Shown here: positions 17,436 through 26,605 of the stretch, one piece after another
Layout of the letters: every line of letters begins with the position of its first letter
Numbering within the stretch: the first letter of the stretch is position 1
Source: Burkholderiales bacterium
GTDB taxonomy: Bacteria; Pseudomonadota; Gammaproteobacteria; Burkholderiales; Casimicrobiaceae
Length of the DNA stretch: 64,000 bases
Assembly (NCBI GenBank): GCA_025354165.1
Contig: JANXNI010000016.1
Coordinates: 86,599-150,598, forward strand
Direction of reading: 5' to 3'
Notes under the pieces: model-generated
What the model was told of the DNA's origin: nothing
Databases searched by the model: none
What the model saw: only the letters and a program-made list of their open reading frames with translations
Translations under genes and position numbers: made by a program

Positions 17436-18469
17436 GCGACCCACTCCGTATCGGCCAACAGCGCGAACGAAATCAACCAATGCGTGCTGACGTATTCGCC
17501 GCCGGTAATCGCCGCCTCTGCCGCAATCACATGATCGCGCGAGAGCGTGCCAAAGCGCTGCCAGCGCGGATCGTCGCCAGGCACAAGCATTTGCATGATC
17601 CCGCGCATGCACCACGCGCGCGATAAATTCAAGCCGTGGTTATGCACTTGTTTAGCGTCGTGTTCGTTCGTCACCAAAGCCGGTTCGAAGAGGCGCCAAT
17701 CGCCCGCCGTAAGCCCTGATTTTAGCTCCGGCAAGAACGCATCGAACCACGCGATGAATTCAACGATCGGCAACACCAGCGCCATCAACAGCGCCTCAGT
17801 CAGTGCAGGCGACAAAAAGTCCTCACCCGAAAAATCGTATGCCAGCCGATAGTCGCGATCCGCGCCGAACCATTGGCGCGCTTTGGCCTTAATGACACCC
17901 ATGAACTCGATGTCACCCACGGTCGTCGCGTAACGCAGCGCATGAATCATCGCGAACGACGTGTTCGAATGCACACCGTGACGCACCGGCGCGTTGGCCG
18001 TTTGCAAATGATGCAGTATCGCGTCAGCCAGATAGTCCGCGAGCGGACGCAACCCAGCGCGCCATTTTTCGGCATGTGGATGGACGCAAACCGCAAGCTC
18101 AGAGTAGAGCTTCAGCAACCAGCCCCAACCGTAGGGACGCTGCCAATGCGCCGCACCGTCACGCGAAAAATACGCAACTTCAAGCTCGGCCTTTGCCGCA
18201 TCAAACTGCCGGTCAAACCATGAAGCGATCGCTTTCGAGTGCGTTTCGTCGGGGCCCAGATTCAGCAACCGCGCCATTGACCAGTGCATGTGAACGCACG
18301 AGTGCCAGTCGTAACTGCCGAAAAATATGGGATGCAAAGACGACGGCTCGCATGCCTGCGCCTCCGCTGCGCTATGCACAAAATGCATCGTGAAATTGGG
18401 ATATTCGCGACGTGCGTTTTCGAGCGCGGTGCGGGCGTAGCTGGCGTGGAGTGTGTTTATCTCGGACAT
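17432..18469 (-). CDS. DUF2891 family protein
   Basis: 345 aa, soluble, without signal peptide. The sequence HPIFFGSYDWHSCVHMHW near residue 47, WQRPYGWGWLLKL near 110 and the C-terminal GGEYVSTHWLISFALL match my recollection of DUF2891, which is predicted to have an alpha/alpha-barrel like glycan-processing enzymes. No activity is known to me. It overlaps the rmuC start by a few bases (TTGA) and is probably co-transcribed with it. Confidence 0.8.
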   Translation of the reverse strand: MSEINTLHASYARTALENARREYPNFTMHFVHSAAEAQACEPSSLHPIFFGSYDWHSCVHMHWSMARLLNLGPDETHSKAIASWFDRQFDAAKAELEVAYFSRDGAAHWQRPYGWGWLLKLYSELAVCVHPHAEKWRAGLRPLADYLADAILHHLQTANAPVRHGVHSNTSFAMIHALRYATTVGDIEFMGVIKAKARQWFGADRDYRLAYDFSGEDFLSPALTEALLMALVLPIVEFIAWFDAFLPELKSGLTAGDWRLFEPALVTNEHDAKQVHNHGLNLSRAWCMRGIMQMLVPGDDPRWQRFGTLSRDHVIAAEAAITGGEYVSTHWLISFALLADTEWVA

Positions 18470-18599
18470 AAAGCGTAGTCTAGCGAGTCGAACCTATAAT
18501 TCATCGCAATCGGCTTTCACACAAAAGCGGGGTTGTCATCGAACTTAAGCGTTTGCCGACACTCCGTTTTTTTACGTCTGCGATTTGGTGATATTTGCT

Positions 18600-18660
18600 C
18601 TTGTAGGAGCGGCTTGCCGCGACCGCTGGACTTGAGGTCGCGGCGAGCCGCTCCTACAAG
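18600..18660. repeat. REP-like 25-bp inverted repeat upstream of guaC
   Basis: Two 25-base arms (18600-18624 and 18636-18660) match at 24 of 25 positions around an 11-base loop. The core TGTAGGAGCGGCTTGCCGCGA is the REP type abundant in Pseudomonas and Xanthomonas. It lies 35 bases before the guaC start, so it would form a strong hairpin in the leader if transcription begins upstream. No transposase of the REP (TnpA-REP) kind is visible nearby. Confidence 0.85.
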
Positions 18661-18695
18661 GCCAACGCAGAACACGACAGACTGAGGTATTAATC

Positions 18696-19745
18696 ATGCG
18701 TATCGAAGAAGAACTAAAACTAGATTTCAAAGACGTCCTGTTCCGCCCCAAGCGCTCCACGCTAGGCTCGCGCGCCAAGGTCGAACTGAAGCGCGACTAC
18801 ACCTATCGCCACTCCGGCCGCCATAGCGAAACTGTGCCGATCATCGCGGCAAATATGGACACCGTCGGCACCTTCGAAATGGCGGCCGCGCTCGCCAAGC
18901 ATCACATGCACGTCGCGCTGCACAAACATTATCTGGTCGAGGACTACGTCACCTTCTTCAACGACAACAACCATCCGGTGCATCAGTATGCGTTCTACTC
19001 GCTCGGCATCACTGACTCCGATCTCGACAAATTCAAGGCGGTCAAAAAAGCCACCGGTGATGCGATTGAATTCGTCTGCATTGACGTGGCGAACGGCTAC
19101 ACCGAAACCTTCATCGATTTCGTAAAACGCTTCCGCGAGGCTTACCCCAAAACCACGATCATGGCGGGCAACGTAGTCACCGCCGACATCACCGAAGCGC
19201 TGATCCTCGCGGGCGCAGACATCGTCAAAGTCGGCATCGGCCCCGGCAGCGTCTGCACCACTAGAAAGATGACCGGCGTAGGCTACCCGCAGCTCTCCGC
19301 CATCATCGAATGCGCCGACGCCGCGCACGGCCTCGGCGGCCACATCTGCGGCGACGGTGGCTGCACCGTGCCCGGCGACGTCGCCAAAGCCTTCGGCGGC
19401 GGTGCCGATTTCGTCATGCTGGGCGGTATGCTTGCTGCCCACGACGAATCCGGCGGCGAAATCGTTCATCAGCACGGCAAGACGTATCGCAAGTTCTACG
19501 GGATGAGCAGCGAAGTCGCGATGGAAAAGTATTCAGGCGGTGTCGCGAAATACCGCGCCAGCGAAGGGAAAGCCGTCACGTTAGAGGCGCGCGGGCCGGT
19601 CGATCACACGGTGCAGGAGGTTCTGGGTGGTTTGCGCTCGACTTGTACTTATGTGGGTGCGCGGACGCTTAAGGCGTTGTCGAAATGCACTACGTTTGTA
19701 CGAGTTACTCAGCAGATTAATGAGGTTTATGGGAAGGCGGAGTAA
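18696..19745 (+). CDS. guaC: GMP reductase
   Basis: 349 aa, (beta/alpha)8 barrel of the IMPDH/GMPR family. It reduces GMP to IMP and ammonia with NADPH in purine salvage. The catalytic Cys lies in [18 protein letters not shown], and [26 protein letters not shown] is the phosphate-binding segment. The mobile flap reads YRKFYGMSS. No CBS insert is present, which separates it from most IMP dehydrogenases, and the length agrees with E. coli GuaC. Start ATG 18696 follows the REP hairpin; no other gene is clearly in its operon. Confidence 0.96.
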   Translation: MRIEEELKLDFKDVLFRPKRSTLGSRAKVELKRDYTYRHSGRHSETVPIIAANMDTVGTFEMAAALAKHHMHVALHKHYLVEDYVTFFNDNNHPVHQYAFYSLGITDSDLDKFKAVKKATGDAIEFVCIDVANGYTETFIDFVKRFREAYPKTTIMAGNVVTADITEALILAGADIVKVGIGPGSVCTTRKMTGVGYPQLSAIIECADAAHGLGGHICGDGGCTVPGDVAKAFGGGADFVMLGGMLAAHDESGGEIVHQHGKTYRKFYGMSSEVAMEKYSGGVAKYRASEGKAVTLEARGPVDHTVQEVLGGLRSTCTYVGARTLKALSKCTTFVRVTQQINEVYGKAE

Positions 19746-19750
19746 GAGGG

Positions 19751-20086
19751 TTACACACTGCTTGGGAAAAGTTTGGCGGCAAGGCCAGTCAACGCAGCGC
19801 CAAGCAAAGTCGCCGCAGCGCTCCACGCCATGCCTTGAAGGCTGGTCAGAAAATAGACTCGGAGAAGTAACGCGAGCCCAATGAGAAACATTGGCACACC
19901 AATGCCAACAAGGGCGTATACCGCGATTCGCCTCCACGTTGGAAGTCCGACCTGCCGCATGTCGTCCCATGGCGTCGGCGCGCGATAGGTGACATCGTGC
20001 TTGCAGGCCACGCAAACACTCGCACCCGCCGTGTTAATGGACTCACATCTGGGACAACGCCAGTCGTAGGTGGGCGGCTTAGTCAT
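19751..20086 (-). CDS. Small zinc-ribbon membrane protein, function unknown
   Basis: 111 aa. The N-terminus has CPRC and CVAC spaced by 13 residues (WRCPRCESINTAGASVCVACK), a RanBP2-like zinc ribbon. Two hydrophobic helices follow (about 56-80 and 85-107), so the ribbon probably faces the cytoplasm. It is convergent with guaC, with five bases between the stops. I do not recognise a named family. Confidence 0.6.
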   Translation of the reverse strand: MTKPPTYDWRCPRCESINTAGASVCVACKHDVTYRAPTPWDDMRQVGLPTWRRIAVYALVGIGVPMFLIGLALLLRVYFLTSLQGMAWSAAATLLGAALTGLAAKLFPSSV

Positions 20087-20299
20087 GGAAGAACATTAGC
20101 GTGGATTTTGCGCCTTGATGCGCTTGTGCGACGAAATCGCGTCATCGTAGTGTCAGAAGGTGGTGACGACAAAACTCGGACGCTCGCGCCCGGATTTCCG
20201 TGCATTTCATCGCAATGTCACCACTGCTTTGCTTGCGATAAATTGGCGTCTCGCGGATCTACTGGTGATTCGCCAAAGTCAACAAATGACCTACGCCAC

Positions 20300-20409
20300 G
20301 TTTCTGGATCCCCAGCCTTCAGCCGAGGATGACGGCGGCGAAAAACGGAAAGTATTTGCTAACCACCACGCCGTCATTCTCGCGCCAACGAGCGCGGGAA
20401 TCCATCCAG
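20300..20409. repeat. Short repeats upstream of the GIY-YIG gene
   Basis: Two ~40-bp palindromic units, 20300-20337 (TTCTGGATCCCC...GAGGATGACGG) and 20370-20409 (CCGTCATTCTCGCG...CGCGGGAATCCA), face each other. They are of the CGTCATTCCCGCG/CGGGAATCCAG class scattered in many proteobacteria, related in design to the Neisseria dRS3 repeats. The stretch 20087-20299 before them has no gene I can support. Confidence 0.7.
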
Positions 20410-20421
20410 TAAGCTGACTTA

Positions 20422-20712
20422 ATGTCCATTCAACCTGCGGTTTACATCATGGCGTCGCAACCCAATGGCACGCTCTACATTGGCGTGACGGGTGCTTTAC
20501 GTGAACGTGTCTATCAGCATCGTGAAGCTTTGATCGCTGGGTTCACGGCGCAATATGGCGTCAAGACGCTGGTTCACTTTGAGTTTTTCGCTTCGATGCC
20601 TGAGGCGATTGCTCGTGAGAAGCAGTTGAAGAAGATGTTGCGTAAGGCGAAGCTTGCGTTGATTGAGCGCGACAATCCGAACTGGCGTGATCTTTGGTTG
20701 GAGATTCAGTAG
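20422..20712 (+). CDS. GIY-YIG nuclease-domain protein
   Basis: 96 aa, a single GIY-YIG domain. VYIMASQPNGTLYIGVTGALRER supplies the two motif strands (here YIM and YIG) and the conserved Arg; His41 region REALIAG and the Glu in SMPEAIAREKQLKKM follow. These small UPF0213-like proteins are common, and their substrate is unclear. The gene lies tightly between facing copies of a short intergenic repeat (12 bases upstream, 26 downstream), an association seen in many genomes and suggestive of a repeat-linked mobile or repair function. Confidence 0.88.
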   Translation: MSIQPAVYIMASQPNGTLYIGVTGALRERVYQHREALIAGFTAQYGVKTLVHFEFFASMPEAIAREKQLKKMLRKAKLALIERDNPNWRDLWLEIQ

Positions 20713-20738
20713 CTAAATCAACGGTCGCTGCGACAGCG

Positions 20739-20934
20739 ACGTTTCTGGATCCCCGCGCTTGTAGCGCGAGGATGACGGGAAAATTTAGAGCGTGCGCCGC
20801 TCTCCTCTGCCATCATCATCCACGATTGCCGTCATCCTGGTGCCACAGCACGGGGATCCAGAACGTTCGGAATAGCCACGTTATTTTGGAGCGCAACCGT
20901 TCTGGATTCCCGCTTGTGGCGAGAATAACGACGG
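20739..20934. repeat. Three short repeats downstream of the GIY-YIG gene
   Basis: Units at 20739-20780, 20829-20866 and 20897-20934 share GTTCTGGAT(C/T)CCCG...GA(G/A)(G/T)A(T/A)(G/A)ACG with the upstream pair; the middle one is inverted. All are hairpins with GC-rich stems. Together with 20300-20409 they make five copies within about 630 bases, all around one gene. Confidence 0.7.
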
Positions 20935-20988
20935 AAGTGCAGCTGACGTCACTCGTAGCGCAGCGGCGCTGTGTGCGCGAAAATTGGC

Positions 20989-21807
20989 CTACAACTGCCT
21001 CTGCACCTGCGGCGTCTCCGGCACCGGATACCCGGCTTTGCCAAACTCGTGCGCGATCATTTTGTTGATGTCGAAATAGACTTGCCAGTAGTTGTCCGTA
21101 TGGCAGTAGCCGCGCACGGTGAGTAGCGGGCCTTCGGCGGTGAATTTGCTGATTTCTACTTCCGGGGCTGGATCGGTGAGCACATTTTTGACCGCTGGCA
21201 ATGCACTTTTCAGGCGTTGAGCAGCCTCTGTAACGTCGACGCCGTTGGCAACCTTTGCTTCGCAGTCGACGCGGCGCTGCGGCAAGGCAGAGAAGTTTTT
21301 GATGGTGTCGCTGAAGATTTTGTTGTTGCCTACGATGTGGGTGACGCTGTCGCCGGAGACAATGGTGGTGCCGAACAGGCCGAGCTCTTTCACCGTGCCT
21401 TCGACGCCGCCTGCGCTGACGTAATCACCGACCTTGTACGGGCGCAATACCTGCAAAAAAGCGCCCGCTGCGAAGTGCGACAGCAGTCCGCCCCACGCCG
21501 TGCCGATAGCGAGGCCCGCGCCCGCCAAGAGCGCGGCGAAGCTGGTGGTCTGCACGCCAAAGATATCGAGGATCGCTAGGATCAGCACGATGTTGAGCAG
21601 CACACCGATGATCGACACCAAGTAGCGCGCCAGCGTGGGCTCGATCTTGCCGCTTCTGGCCAGCGCCTTCTCGACCATGCGCAGCACGAATCCGATGATC
21701 CAGCGGCCGATGATCCAGGCGGCGATGGCCGCGACGACTTTGAGACCAAAGTCCGCGCCTTTGGTCGCGAGCCAGGTCATGATTTCTTCGGTGTTTAGTT
21801 TGCCCAT
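20989..21807 (-). CDS. Small-conductance mechanosensitive channel (MscS family)
   Basis: 272 aa from ATG 21807, with GGAG seven bases upstream; the longer frame to 22056 is not needed. Three membrane helices are followed by the MscS pore helix TM3 (AALLAGAGLAIGTAWGGLLSHFAAGAFLQVLRPYKVGDYV), rich in Ala and Gly. Then come the beta domain (GGVEGTVKELGLFGTTI, VGNNKIFSDTIKNFS) and an alpha/beta C-terminal domain. It should open under membrane tension to release solutes in osmotic downshock. It is divergent from the binding-protein gene at 22059. Confidence 0.94.
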   Translation of the reverse strand: MGKLNTEEIMTWLATKGADFGLKVVAAIAAWIIGRWIIGFVLRMVEKALARSGKIEPTLARYLVSIIGVLLNIVLILAILDIFGVQTTSFAALLAGAGLAIGTAWGGLLSHFAAGAFLQVLRPYKVGDYVSAGGVEGTVKELGLFGTTIVSGDSVTHIVGNNKIFSDTIKNFSALPQRRVDCEAKVANGVDVTEAAQRLKSALPAVKNVLTDPAPEVEISKFTAEGPLLTVRGYCHTDNYWQVYFDINKMIAHEFGKAGYPVPETPQVQRQL

Positions 21808-22058
21808 GAGTTCTCCAGCGAAATTTACAATTTGTAGCGCGTATTCGTAGCATCGCTTGGCGGCGAAATCCAGCGCGATATCGTCGCAAAAGTGGCGATT
21901 CAGACGATTGAAGCGGGAAAACCCCAAATGCGGCGACAGACTACCGCGCGTTACGACTTCTATACTGGCAGACTGAGCTGAACACAAGGCGGCGCGTGGG
22001 CACAAGGTGCTTACTCCGCATCGTTCGGCGTGCAACACACAACAAGGAGGATTCATTC

Positions 22059-23093
22059 ATGCGTCGTATTCACGCTTTCACCATCGTCGCTGCTGCGCTC
22101 ACGGCGTCTGCAGCGCCGTCAGCATTTGCGCAGGACAAAGGCAATCTGAACATTTACTGCTCGATGCAAATCGAGTGGTGCACGCTCGCCGCGAACGAGT
22201 TTTCGAAGCAAACAGGCGTCAAGGTCAACACGTCGTTCAAAGGCTCTGGCGAGACATTCGCGCAGATCAAAGCCGAGAGCGCGAACCCGAAAGGTGACGT
22301 GTGGTTTGGCGGCACGGGTGATCCGCATTTGCAGGCTGCCGAAGAAGGATTGTCGGAGGTTTATCAATCACCGATGATGAAAGACTTGCATCCGTGGGCG
22401 CAGTATCAAGCGCAAATTTCTGGCTACAAAACGGTGGGGATTTATGCTGGAGCGCTGGGCTTTAGCTACAACACTGAAGTCCTCGCCAAAAAGAAAATCG
22501 CGCCGCCCGCCTGCTGGGCTGATTTGATCAAGCCGGAATTGAAGGGCGACGTGCAGATGGCGAACCCCGCCGCATCTGGCACCGCTTACACCGCGCTCGC
22601 CACGCTGGTGCAGGTGATGGGTGAAGACAAAGCCTACGACTACCTGAAGGCGTTGCACAAGAACATTTCCAACTATCCGAAATCAGGCACGGGACCGGTC
22701 AAAGCCGTCGCCCGCGGTGAAGCTGCAGTCGGCGTGAGCTTTATGCACGACGTCCCCGGCGAGAGGAAGAACGGCTTCCCGATTGAGATGGTCGCACCTT
22801 GCGAAGGCACCGGCTACGAGGTGGGTTCGATGAGCATCCTCAAAGGTGCGCGCAACATGGAGAACGCGAAGAAGTTCTACGACTGGGCGCTGACACCTGA
22901 CGCGCAAAAGCTCGCCGCACAAGCCAAGCAGTATCAACTGCCGTCCAACAAAAATGCGCCGCAACCGCCTGAAGCGCCGCGCTTTTCGAGCATCAAGCTG
23001 ATTCAGTATGACTTCAAAAAATATGGTTCATCGGCGGAGCGAAAACGCCTGCTGGAGAAGTGGGAAAAGGATGTGAATTCGATTCCGCGATAG
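22059..23093 (+). CDS. Iron(III)/putrescine-type ABC substrate-binding protein (orphan)
   Basis: 344 aa from ATG 22059 with AAGGAGG eight bases upstream. A signal peptide ends at SAFA near residue 24. The mature part is a type II periplasmic binding protein of the ferric/2-aminoethylphosphonate group: LNIYCSMQIEWCTLAANEFSKQTGVKV, GDVWFGGTGDPHLQAAEEGL, YNTEVLAKKK and FYDWALTPDAQ. No Tyr pair diagnostic for iron was assigned, so the ligand is open. No permease or ATPase gene adjoins it, which makes it an orphan binding protein here. A 116-bp dyad repeat begins 13 bases after the stop. Confidence 0.85.
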   Translation: MRRIHAFTIVAAALTASAAPSAFAQDKGNLNIYCSMQIEWCTLAANEFSKQTGVKVNTSFKGSGETFAQIKAESANPKGDVWFGGTGDPHLQAAEEGLSEVYQSPMMKDLHPWAQYQAQISGYKTVGIYAGALGFSYNTEVLAKKKIAPPACWADLIKPELKGDVQMANPAASGTAYTALATLVQVMGEDKAYDYLKALHKNISNYPKSGTGPVKAVARGEAAVGVSFMHDVPGERKNGFPIEMVAPCEGTGYEVGSMSILKGARNMENAKKFYDWALTPDAQKLAAQAKQYQLPSNKNAPQPPEAPRFSSIKLIQYDFKKYGSSAERKRLLEKWEKDVNSIPR

Positions 23094-23106
23094 ATTTTTT
23101 AGCGAT

Positions 23107-23222
23107 CAGCTTTTCGCTGTAATCGCCTCTGCATTGGGGGTATAACCCGTATTTATCAGAAGTCGATTTCTGAATAAATGCGCTTCTAGCGCTTGTAAAA
23201 ACGTCATTTCGGCGTAAAGCCG
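23107..23222. repeat. 116-bp dyad repeat, copy C
   Basis: Begins CAGCTTTTCGCTGTAA, has AGTCGAT at the centre, and GGGGGTA on the left opposite TCTAGCGC on the right. The right end reads GTAAAGCCG, a decayed AAAAGCTG. It lies between a binding-protein gene and the serine hydrolase gene on the same strand, 13 bases after the former's stop. Confidence 0.8.
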
Positions 23223-23289
23223 TTAACTTTTTTCACGCGAGATTGGTACGTTCATGCTGTCGTGAACTCCGTGTGCAGCACAATGAGGC

Positions 23290-24534
23290 ATGAGCATCCC
23301 CGTCTTCCCTTCGCACGCCGACACCGATCCACGCATCCTTGGCTGGATGCAGGGTTTTCCGCCTCCCGCCGAGCGCACGCTGCGCTTCGCCGATGGTTCG
23401 TATTACGAATTTCCGCAGCGGCGCTGGTCGTTCAGTCACATGCGAGAGCTGCTGTCAACGGCGCGGGTGTCGCGCGGCAACGGCCCGGTGTGCGCGCTGC
23501 CACGCGCGGATCGTGACGACCTGAATGCGGTGCCGTTCACGACGCTGGACGGTCATGCTTCAACCTGGGGCGAAGCCTTCGCAGCGAACTACAGCGACGG
23601 CGTAGTCGTGCTGCATCGCGGTCATATCATTTACGAAAAATACTTCGGCGCGTTGGAAGCCGACACCGTACACAGCGCCTTCTCCGTCACCAAATCGTTC
23701 GTCGGCACGCACGCGGCGATGCAGGTGCACGCGGGTGCGCTTGATGACTCGGCGCTGGTGACGCATTACGTCCCCGAATTAAGGCTCACTGCTTATGCCA
23801 ATGCCACCGTGCGTCAGGTGATGGACATGCTCATCGGAGTGCGCTATTCCGAGGCTTACGCCGATCCGGCCGCAGATATCTGGAACTACGCCCACGCTGG
23901 CGGTATGCGCGCGCGGCCTCCAGACTACGCAGGCCCGACGTCGTTTTACGAGTACCTGGTGACACTAAAAAAAGAAGGCGAACACGGCGTCGGTTTCACC
24001 TACAAAACCGTGAACACCGAGGTGCTCGCGTGGATCGTCAAACGCGTTTCGGGTACGCGCCTCGCTGATCTCACGTCGACGCAAATCTGGTCAAAGCTGG
24101 GCTGCGAATACGACGCGCTGTATCAGGTGGATAGCGTGGGCACGGAGTCCGGTGGTGGTGGACTGAACACAACGCTGCGCGACCTCGCGCGGTTCGGCGA
24201 AGCGATGCGCTGCGACGGCAGCTTTAACGGTCAGCAGATCGTGCCCGCAGCGGTCGTAGCGGACATTCGCAACGGCGCCAATCGCGATCATTTCGCGACG
24301 GCAGGCTATGCCACACTACCCGGCTGGTCGTACCGAAATATGTGGTGGGTGTCGCATGACAATCACCAGTGCTTCACGGCGCGCGGCATTCACGGACAGG
24401 CGATCTGGGTTGATCCGACGGCAGAGATGGTGATCGCGCGTTACGCCTCGCATCCGCTGGCGGCGAACGTGTTTATGGACCCGACGTCACTGCCTGTTTA
24501 TCGGGCACTGGGCGAGCATTTGATGCGTGGCTAG
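23290..24534 (+). CDS. Serine hydrolase of the beta-lactamase/NylB type
   Basis: 414 aa without a signal peptide, so probably cytoplasmic. The nucleophile motif SVTK is at residues 132-135 (FSVTKSFVGTHA); Tyr of YKTVN is the second motif, and HGQ in ARGIHGQAIW the third. GGGGLNTTLRDLARFGEAM is the usual helix of class C-like hydrolases. The overall pattern resembles 6-aminohexanoate-dimer hydrolase and related esterases more than true beta-lactamases, which are exported. The natural substrate is unknown. Start ATG 23290 has GAGG very close by, so the exact start is uncertain. Confidence 0.85.
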   Translation: MSIPVFPSHADTDPRILGWMQGFPPPAERTLRFADGSYYEFPQRRWSFSHMRELLSTARVSRGNGPVCALPRADRDDLNAVPFTTLDGHASTWGEAFAANYSDGVVVLHRGHIIYEKYFGALEADTVHSAFSVTKSFVGTHAAMQVHAGALDDSALVTHYVPELRLTAYANATVRQVMDMLIGVRYSEAYADPAADIWNYAHAGGMRARPPDYAGPTSFYEYLVTLKKEGEHGVGFTYKTVNTEVLAWIVKRVSGTRLADLTSTQIWSKLGCEYDALYQVDSVGTESGGGGLNTTLRDLARFGEAMRCDGSFNGQQIVPAAVVADIRNGANRDHFATAGYATLPGWSYRNMWWVSHDNHQCFTARGIHGQAIWVDPTAEMVIARYASHPLAANVFMDPTSLPVYRALGEHLMRG

Positions 24535-24546
24535 TCAGCGTAAGAT

Positions 24547-24605
24547 GGGCAGCCGCTGCCCACAAACCGGTGACGTAACGCAGCGCGTGGGCACGGGGTG
24601 CCCAC
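24547..24605. repeat. Two hairpins between convergent hydrolase and msrA genes
   Basis: GGGCAGC-C-GCTGCCC (24547-24561) and GTGGGCAC-GGG-GTGCCCAC (24587-24605) are perfect hairpins between two convergent genes. The second is followed by CCTAC and belongs to the GTGGGCAC/GTGCCCACCC class of intergenic repeat; a decayed relative (GCGTGGGCACAAGGTGC) lies near 21991. They may help end transcription, but no T-run follows. Confidence 0.55.
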
Positions 24606-24624
24606 CCTACCTACTACCTACGTT

Positions 24625-25281
24625 TTACTTCCCCGCTTTGTCGCCCCAAAGCTCTTTCAACCGGGCATCGCGACCGCAACCGCCGCGATAGTATTTGTAG
24701 CGAACGGGATTCTTCAGGTAATAGTCCTGATGGTAGTCCTCGGCTGGGTAGAACTTGGTGGCAAGCACGATTTCGGTGACCACGGGCTCCTTGAACGGCT
24801 TCGTTTTTTCGAGCGCAGCTTTTGACGCTTGCGCGATCTTCAATTGCTCGGCATCCTGCGCAAAGATGGCGGTGCGATATGGGGTTCCGCTATCGCAAAA
24901 CTGGCGGTCTTTTGTCGTAGGATCAATGGTGTGCCAGAAATATTCGACCAGTCGCTCGTAGGTCACTTTTTGTGGGTCGTAGACGATTTCTACGGCTTCG
25001 GCATGGCCGCTACCTTTTGCGGATACCTGTTCGTACGTCGGGTTAGCGACCGTGCCGCCGGTGTAACCTGAGGTCGTAGAAATCACGCCGGGCACCTTGT
25101 CAAAATCGGATTCGACGCACCAGAAGCAGCCGCCCGCGAAGATCGCTTTGGCGGCGTTGGCGGGCGGCGCAGAATTTGTAGCGGGCGTTTGCGCGGTGGT
25201 ACCAAACGCGACAAGCGCGCTGATCGCTAGGGCGGATGCGGCGGCAACGGTTGCGATACGCAAAGAAAAATACTGTTTCAT
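24625..25281 (-). CDS. msrA: Exported peptide-methionine (S)-S-oxide reductase MsrA
   Basis: 218 aa from ATG 25281. Residues 1-30 form a signal peptide, so the enzyme should act in the periplasm, unlike the cytoplasmic MsrA of E. coli. The catalytic motif GCFWC has its Cys at residue 52, followed by VPGVISTTSGYTGG, GHAEAVEIVYDP and the conserved YHQDYYLKNP. GCGRD near the C-terminus offers a possible resolving Cys. It repairs the S form of methionine sulfoxide in proteins. No msrB is adjacent. Confidence 0.95.
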   Translation of the reverse strand: MKQYFSLRIATVAAASALAISALVAFGTTAQTPATNSAPPANAAKAIFAGGCFWCVESDFDKVPGVISTTSGYTGGTVANPTYEQVSAKGSGHAEAVEIVYDPQKVTYERLVEYFWHTIDPTTKDRQFCDSGTPYRTAIFAQDAEQLKIAQASKAALEKTKPFKEPVVTEIVLATKFYPAEDYHQDYYLKNPVRYKYYRGGCGRDARLKELWGDKAGK

Positions 25282-25369
25282 GAGTAGAAAAACCTGGAAA
25301 ACATTTGAAACGATAAGCCTTTGTCGGAGTTCTGGTGAATTCCTTGCAATTTCACTCGCAGGTGCGACG

Positions 25370-26293
25370 TCACGCCAACAGATGCGCCTCAACCCGCGCC
25401 GCCACAATCTCCGGTACGTCGTGATGCAACATGTGGCCCGCGCCCTGAATCACTTCGAACTGAATGTTGCTAAACGCGGCCAGGCGCGAATCGAAACTGC
25501 CGCGCGCGTGCCCCTCTTTGGTGGTCGGTACTTTGCTGTCGTCGGTGTAGCCGTTCCACACTTTAGCCGCAGATTCGCTCGCTCCGAGCCACAACGTTGG
25601 CGCCGTGACATGCGACCAGATGGCGATGGCTTCATCGAGGCGATATACGGTCGGGAACGGCATTTTGTGTGCCGGATCGGCGCGCAAATGCCAGCGGCCG
25701 TCGGCCTTCTGTTCGGACCAGTGCTGAGCAAGCCATTCGGCGCGTTCGCGGGTCAATCGCACATTATTTTTCTGCAATCGATCCGCGACTTTGGCGGCCG
25801 ATTCGTACGATGCGAGTGTTTCGCCCGCCTTGATCGAATCGAGCCACTTTGCGTAACGTTCGGCAGCCTTGTTGGGGCTCGCGGCGGGCACGCCAAACCC
25901 ATCCAGCGACACCAGTTTTTTCACGCGATGCGGACGCACGCCCGCGTACGTGCAGGTGACATTACCACCGAGGCTGTGGCCCACCAGATTGATCGGTGCA
26001 TCAGGAGAAAAATGATCGATCACGGCTTCAAGATCAGCGACGTAATCGGCGAACCAGTAACCACTGCCGCCCTCTTTCGTCCAATCGGTGCCGCCGTAGC
26101 CGCGCTGATCGGGCGCGATGACATGCCAGTCGCGCTTCAGCGCGTCGACGAGAAATTGAAATGACGACGCAACATCCATCCACCCATGCAGCATCAGCAG
26201 CGGCGGAGAGGCAGGATCGCCCCAGCTGAGCACTTGAGCACTGTGGTTGCGGATAGAAAGTTTGTGGCGGGTGAAAGGCTTGATGGCAGGCAT
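25370..26293 (-). CDS. Alpha/beta-fold hydrolase
   Basis: 307 aa from ATG 26293. The oxyanion strand reads LMLHGWMDVASSF, the nucleophile elbow GHSLGG, and the catalytic His lies in GAGHMLHHD near the C-terminus. PDQRGYGGTDW is the usual loop after strand 4. No signal peptide. It resembles the epoxide hydrolase/haloalkane dehalogenase/esterase superfamily, but the substrate cannot be assigned. It lies 88 bases upstream of msrA on the same strand, so co-transcription is possible. Confidence 0.9.
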   Translation of the reverse strand: MPAIKPFTRHKLSIRNHSAQVLSWGDPASPPLLMLHGWMDVASSFQFLVDALKRDWHVIAPDQRGYGGTDWTKEGGSGYWFADYVADLEAVIDHFSPDAPINLVGHSLGGNVTCTYAGVRPHRVKKLVSLDGFGVPAASPNKAAERYAKWLDSIKAGETLASYESAAKVADRLQKNNVRLTRERAEWLAQHWSEQKADGRWHLRADPAHKMPFPTVYRLDEAIAIWSHVTAPTLWLGASESAAKVWNGYTDDSKVPTTKEGHARGSFDSRLAAFSNIQFEVIQGAGHMLHHDVPEIVAARVEAHLLA

Positions 26294-26385
26294 GTTGCAA
26301 GCGTAGCAGCGCAAACGAATTGCGCTCGACGGGCGAGGACCTGGGATGCTCAATGCGCAGCGCCCACCGCTATTCTGGGTTTATT

Positions 26386-26501
26386 CAGCTTTTGTGTGAA
26401 ACAGCCATTAGATATGGGATTGAAGCTCATTATTGAGATTATCGGTTTATGAACTTTTATCGATGTAGCCCCTACGCAATGGTGTTTTCACGAAAAAGCT
26501 G
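26386..26501. repeat. 116-bp dyad repeat, copy D
   Basis: Begins CAGCTTTTGTGTGAAA and ends CACGAAAAAGCTG, exactly 116 bases, with ATCGGT at the centre and GTAGCCCC in the right half opposite ATGGGAT in the left. It occupies the divergent region between the hydrolase (minus) and gntR (plus) starts, so this copy is promoter-proximal rather than terminal. Confidence 0.85.
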
Positions 26502-26564
26502 TATATCTAAGGGGTGGCTGTGGGGTCGATTTGTGCGAAGGCTTGACGACGACTTCAATCTCCC

Positions 26565-26580
26565 GTAATCTTATAATTAC
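26565..26580. promoter_or_regulatory. Palindrome and likely -10 region upstream of gntR-matA
   Basis: GTAAT-CTTATA-ATTAC is a perfect 5-bp inverted repeat with a 6-base spacer and overlaps TATAAT (26572-26577), a consensus -10. It sits 26 bases before the GntR-family start. A TTGACG at 26543 is too far (23 bases) to be an ideal -35. The arrangement suggests an autoregulatory operator for the GntR protein, though this is inference. Confidence 0.45.
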
Positions 26581-26605
26581 AGAATTATTGTACTTAAGCG
26601 CTTTT

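Noticed and set aside
25097..26164. 355-codon plus-strand frame opposite the alpha/beta hydrolase and msrA
   Set aside because: Antisense to two genes with clear catalytic motifs and without recognisable protein features of its own.
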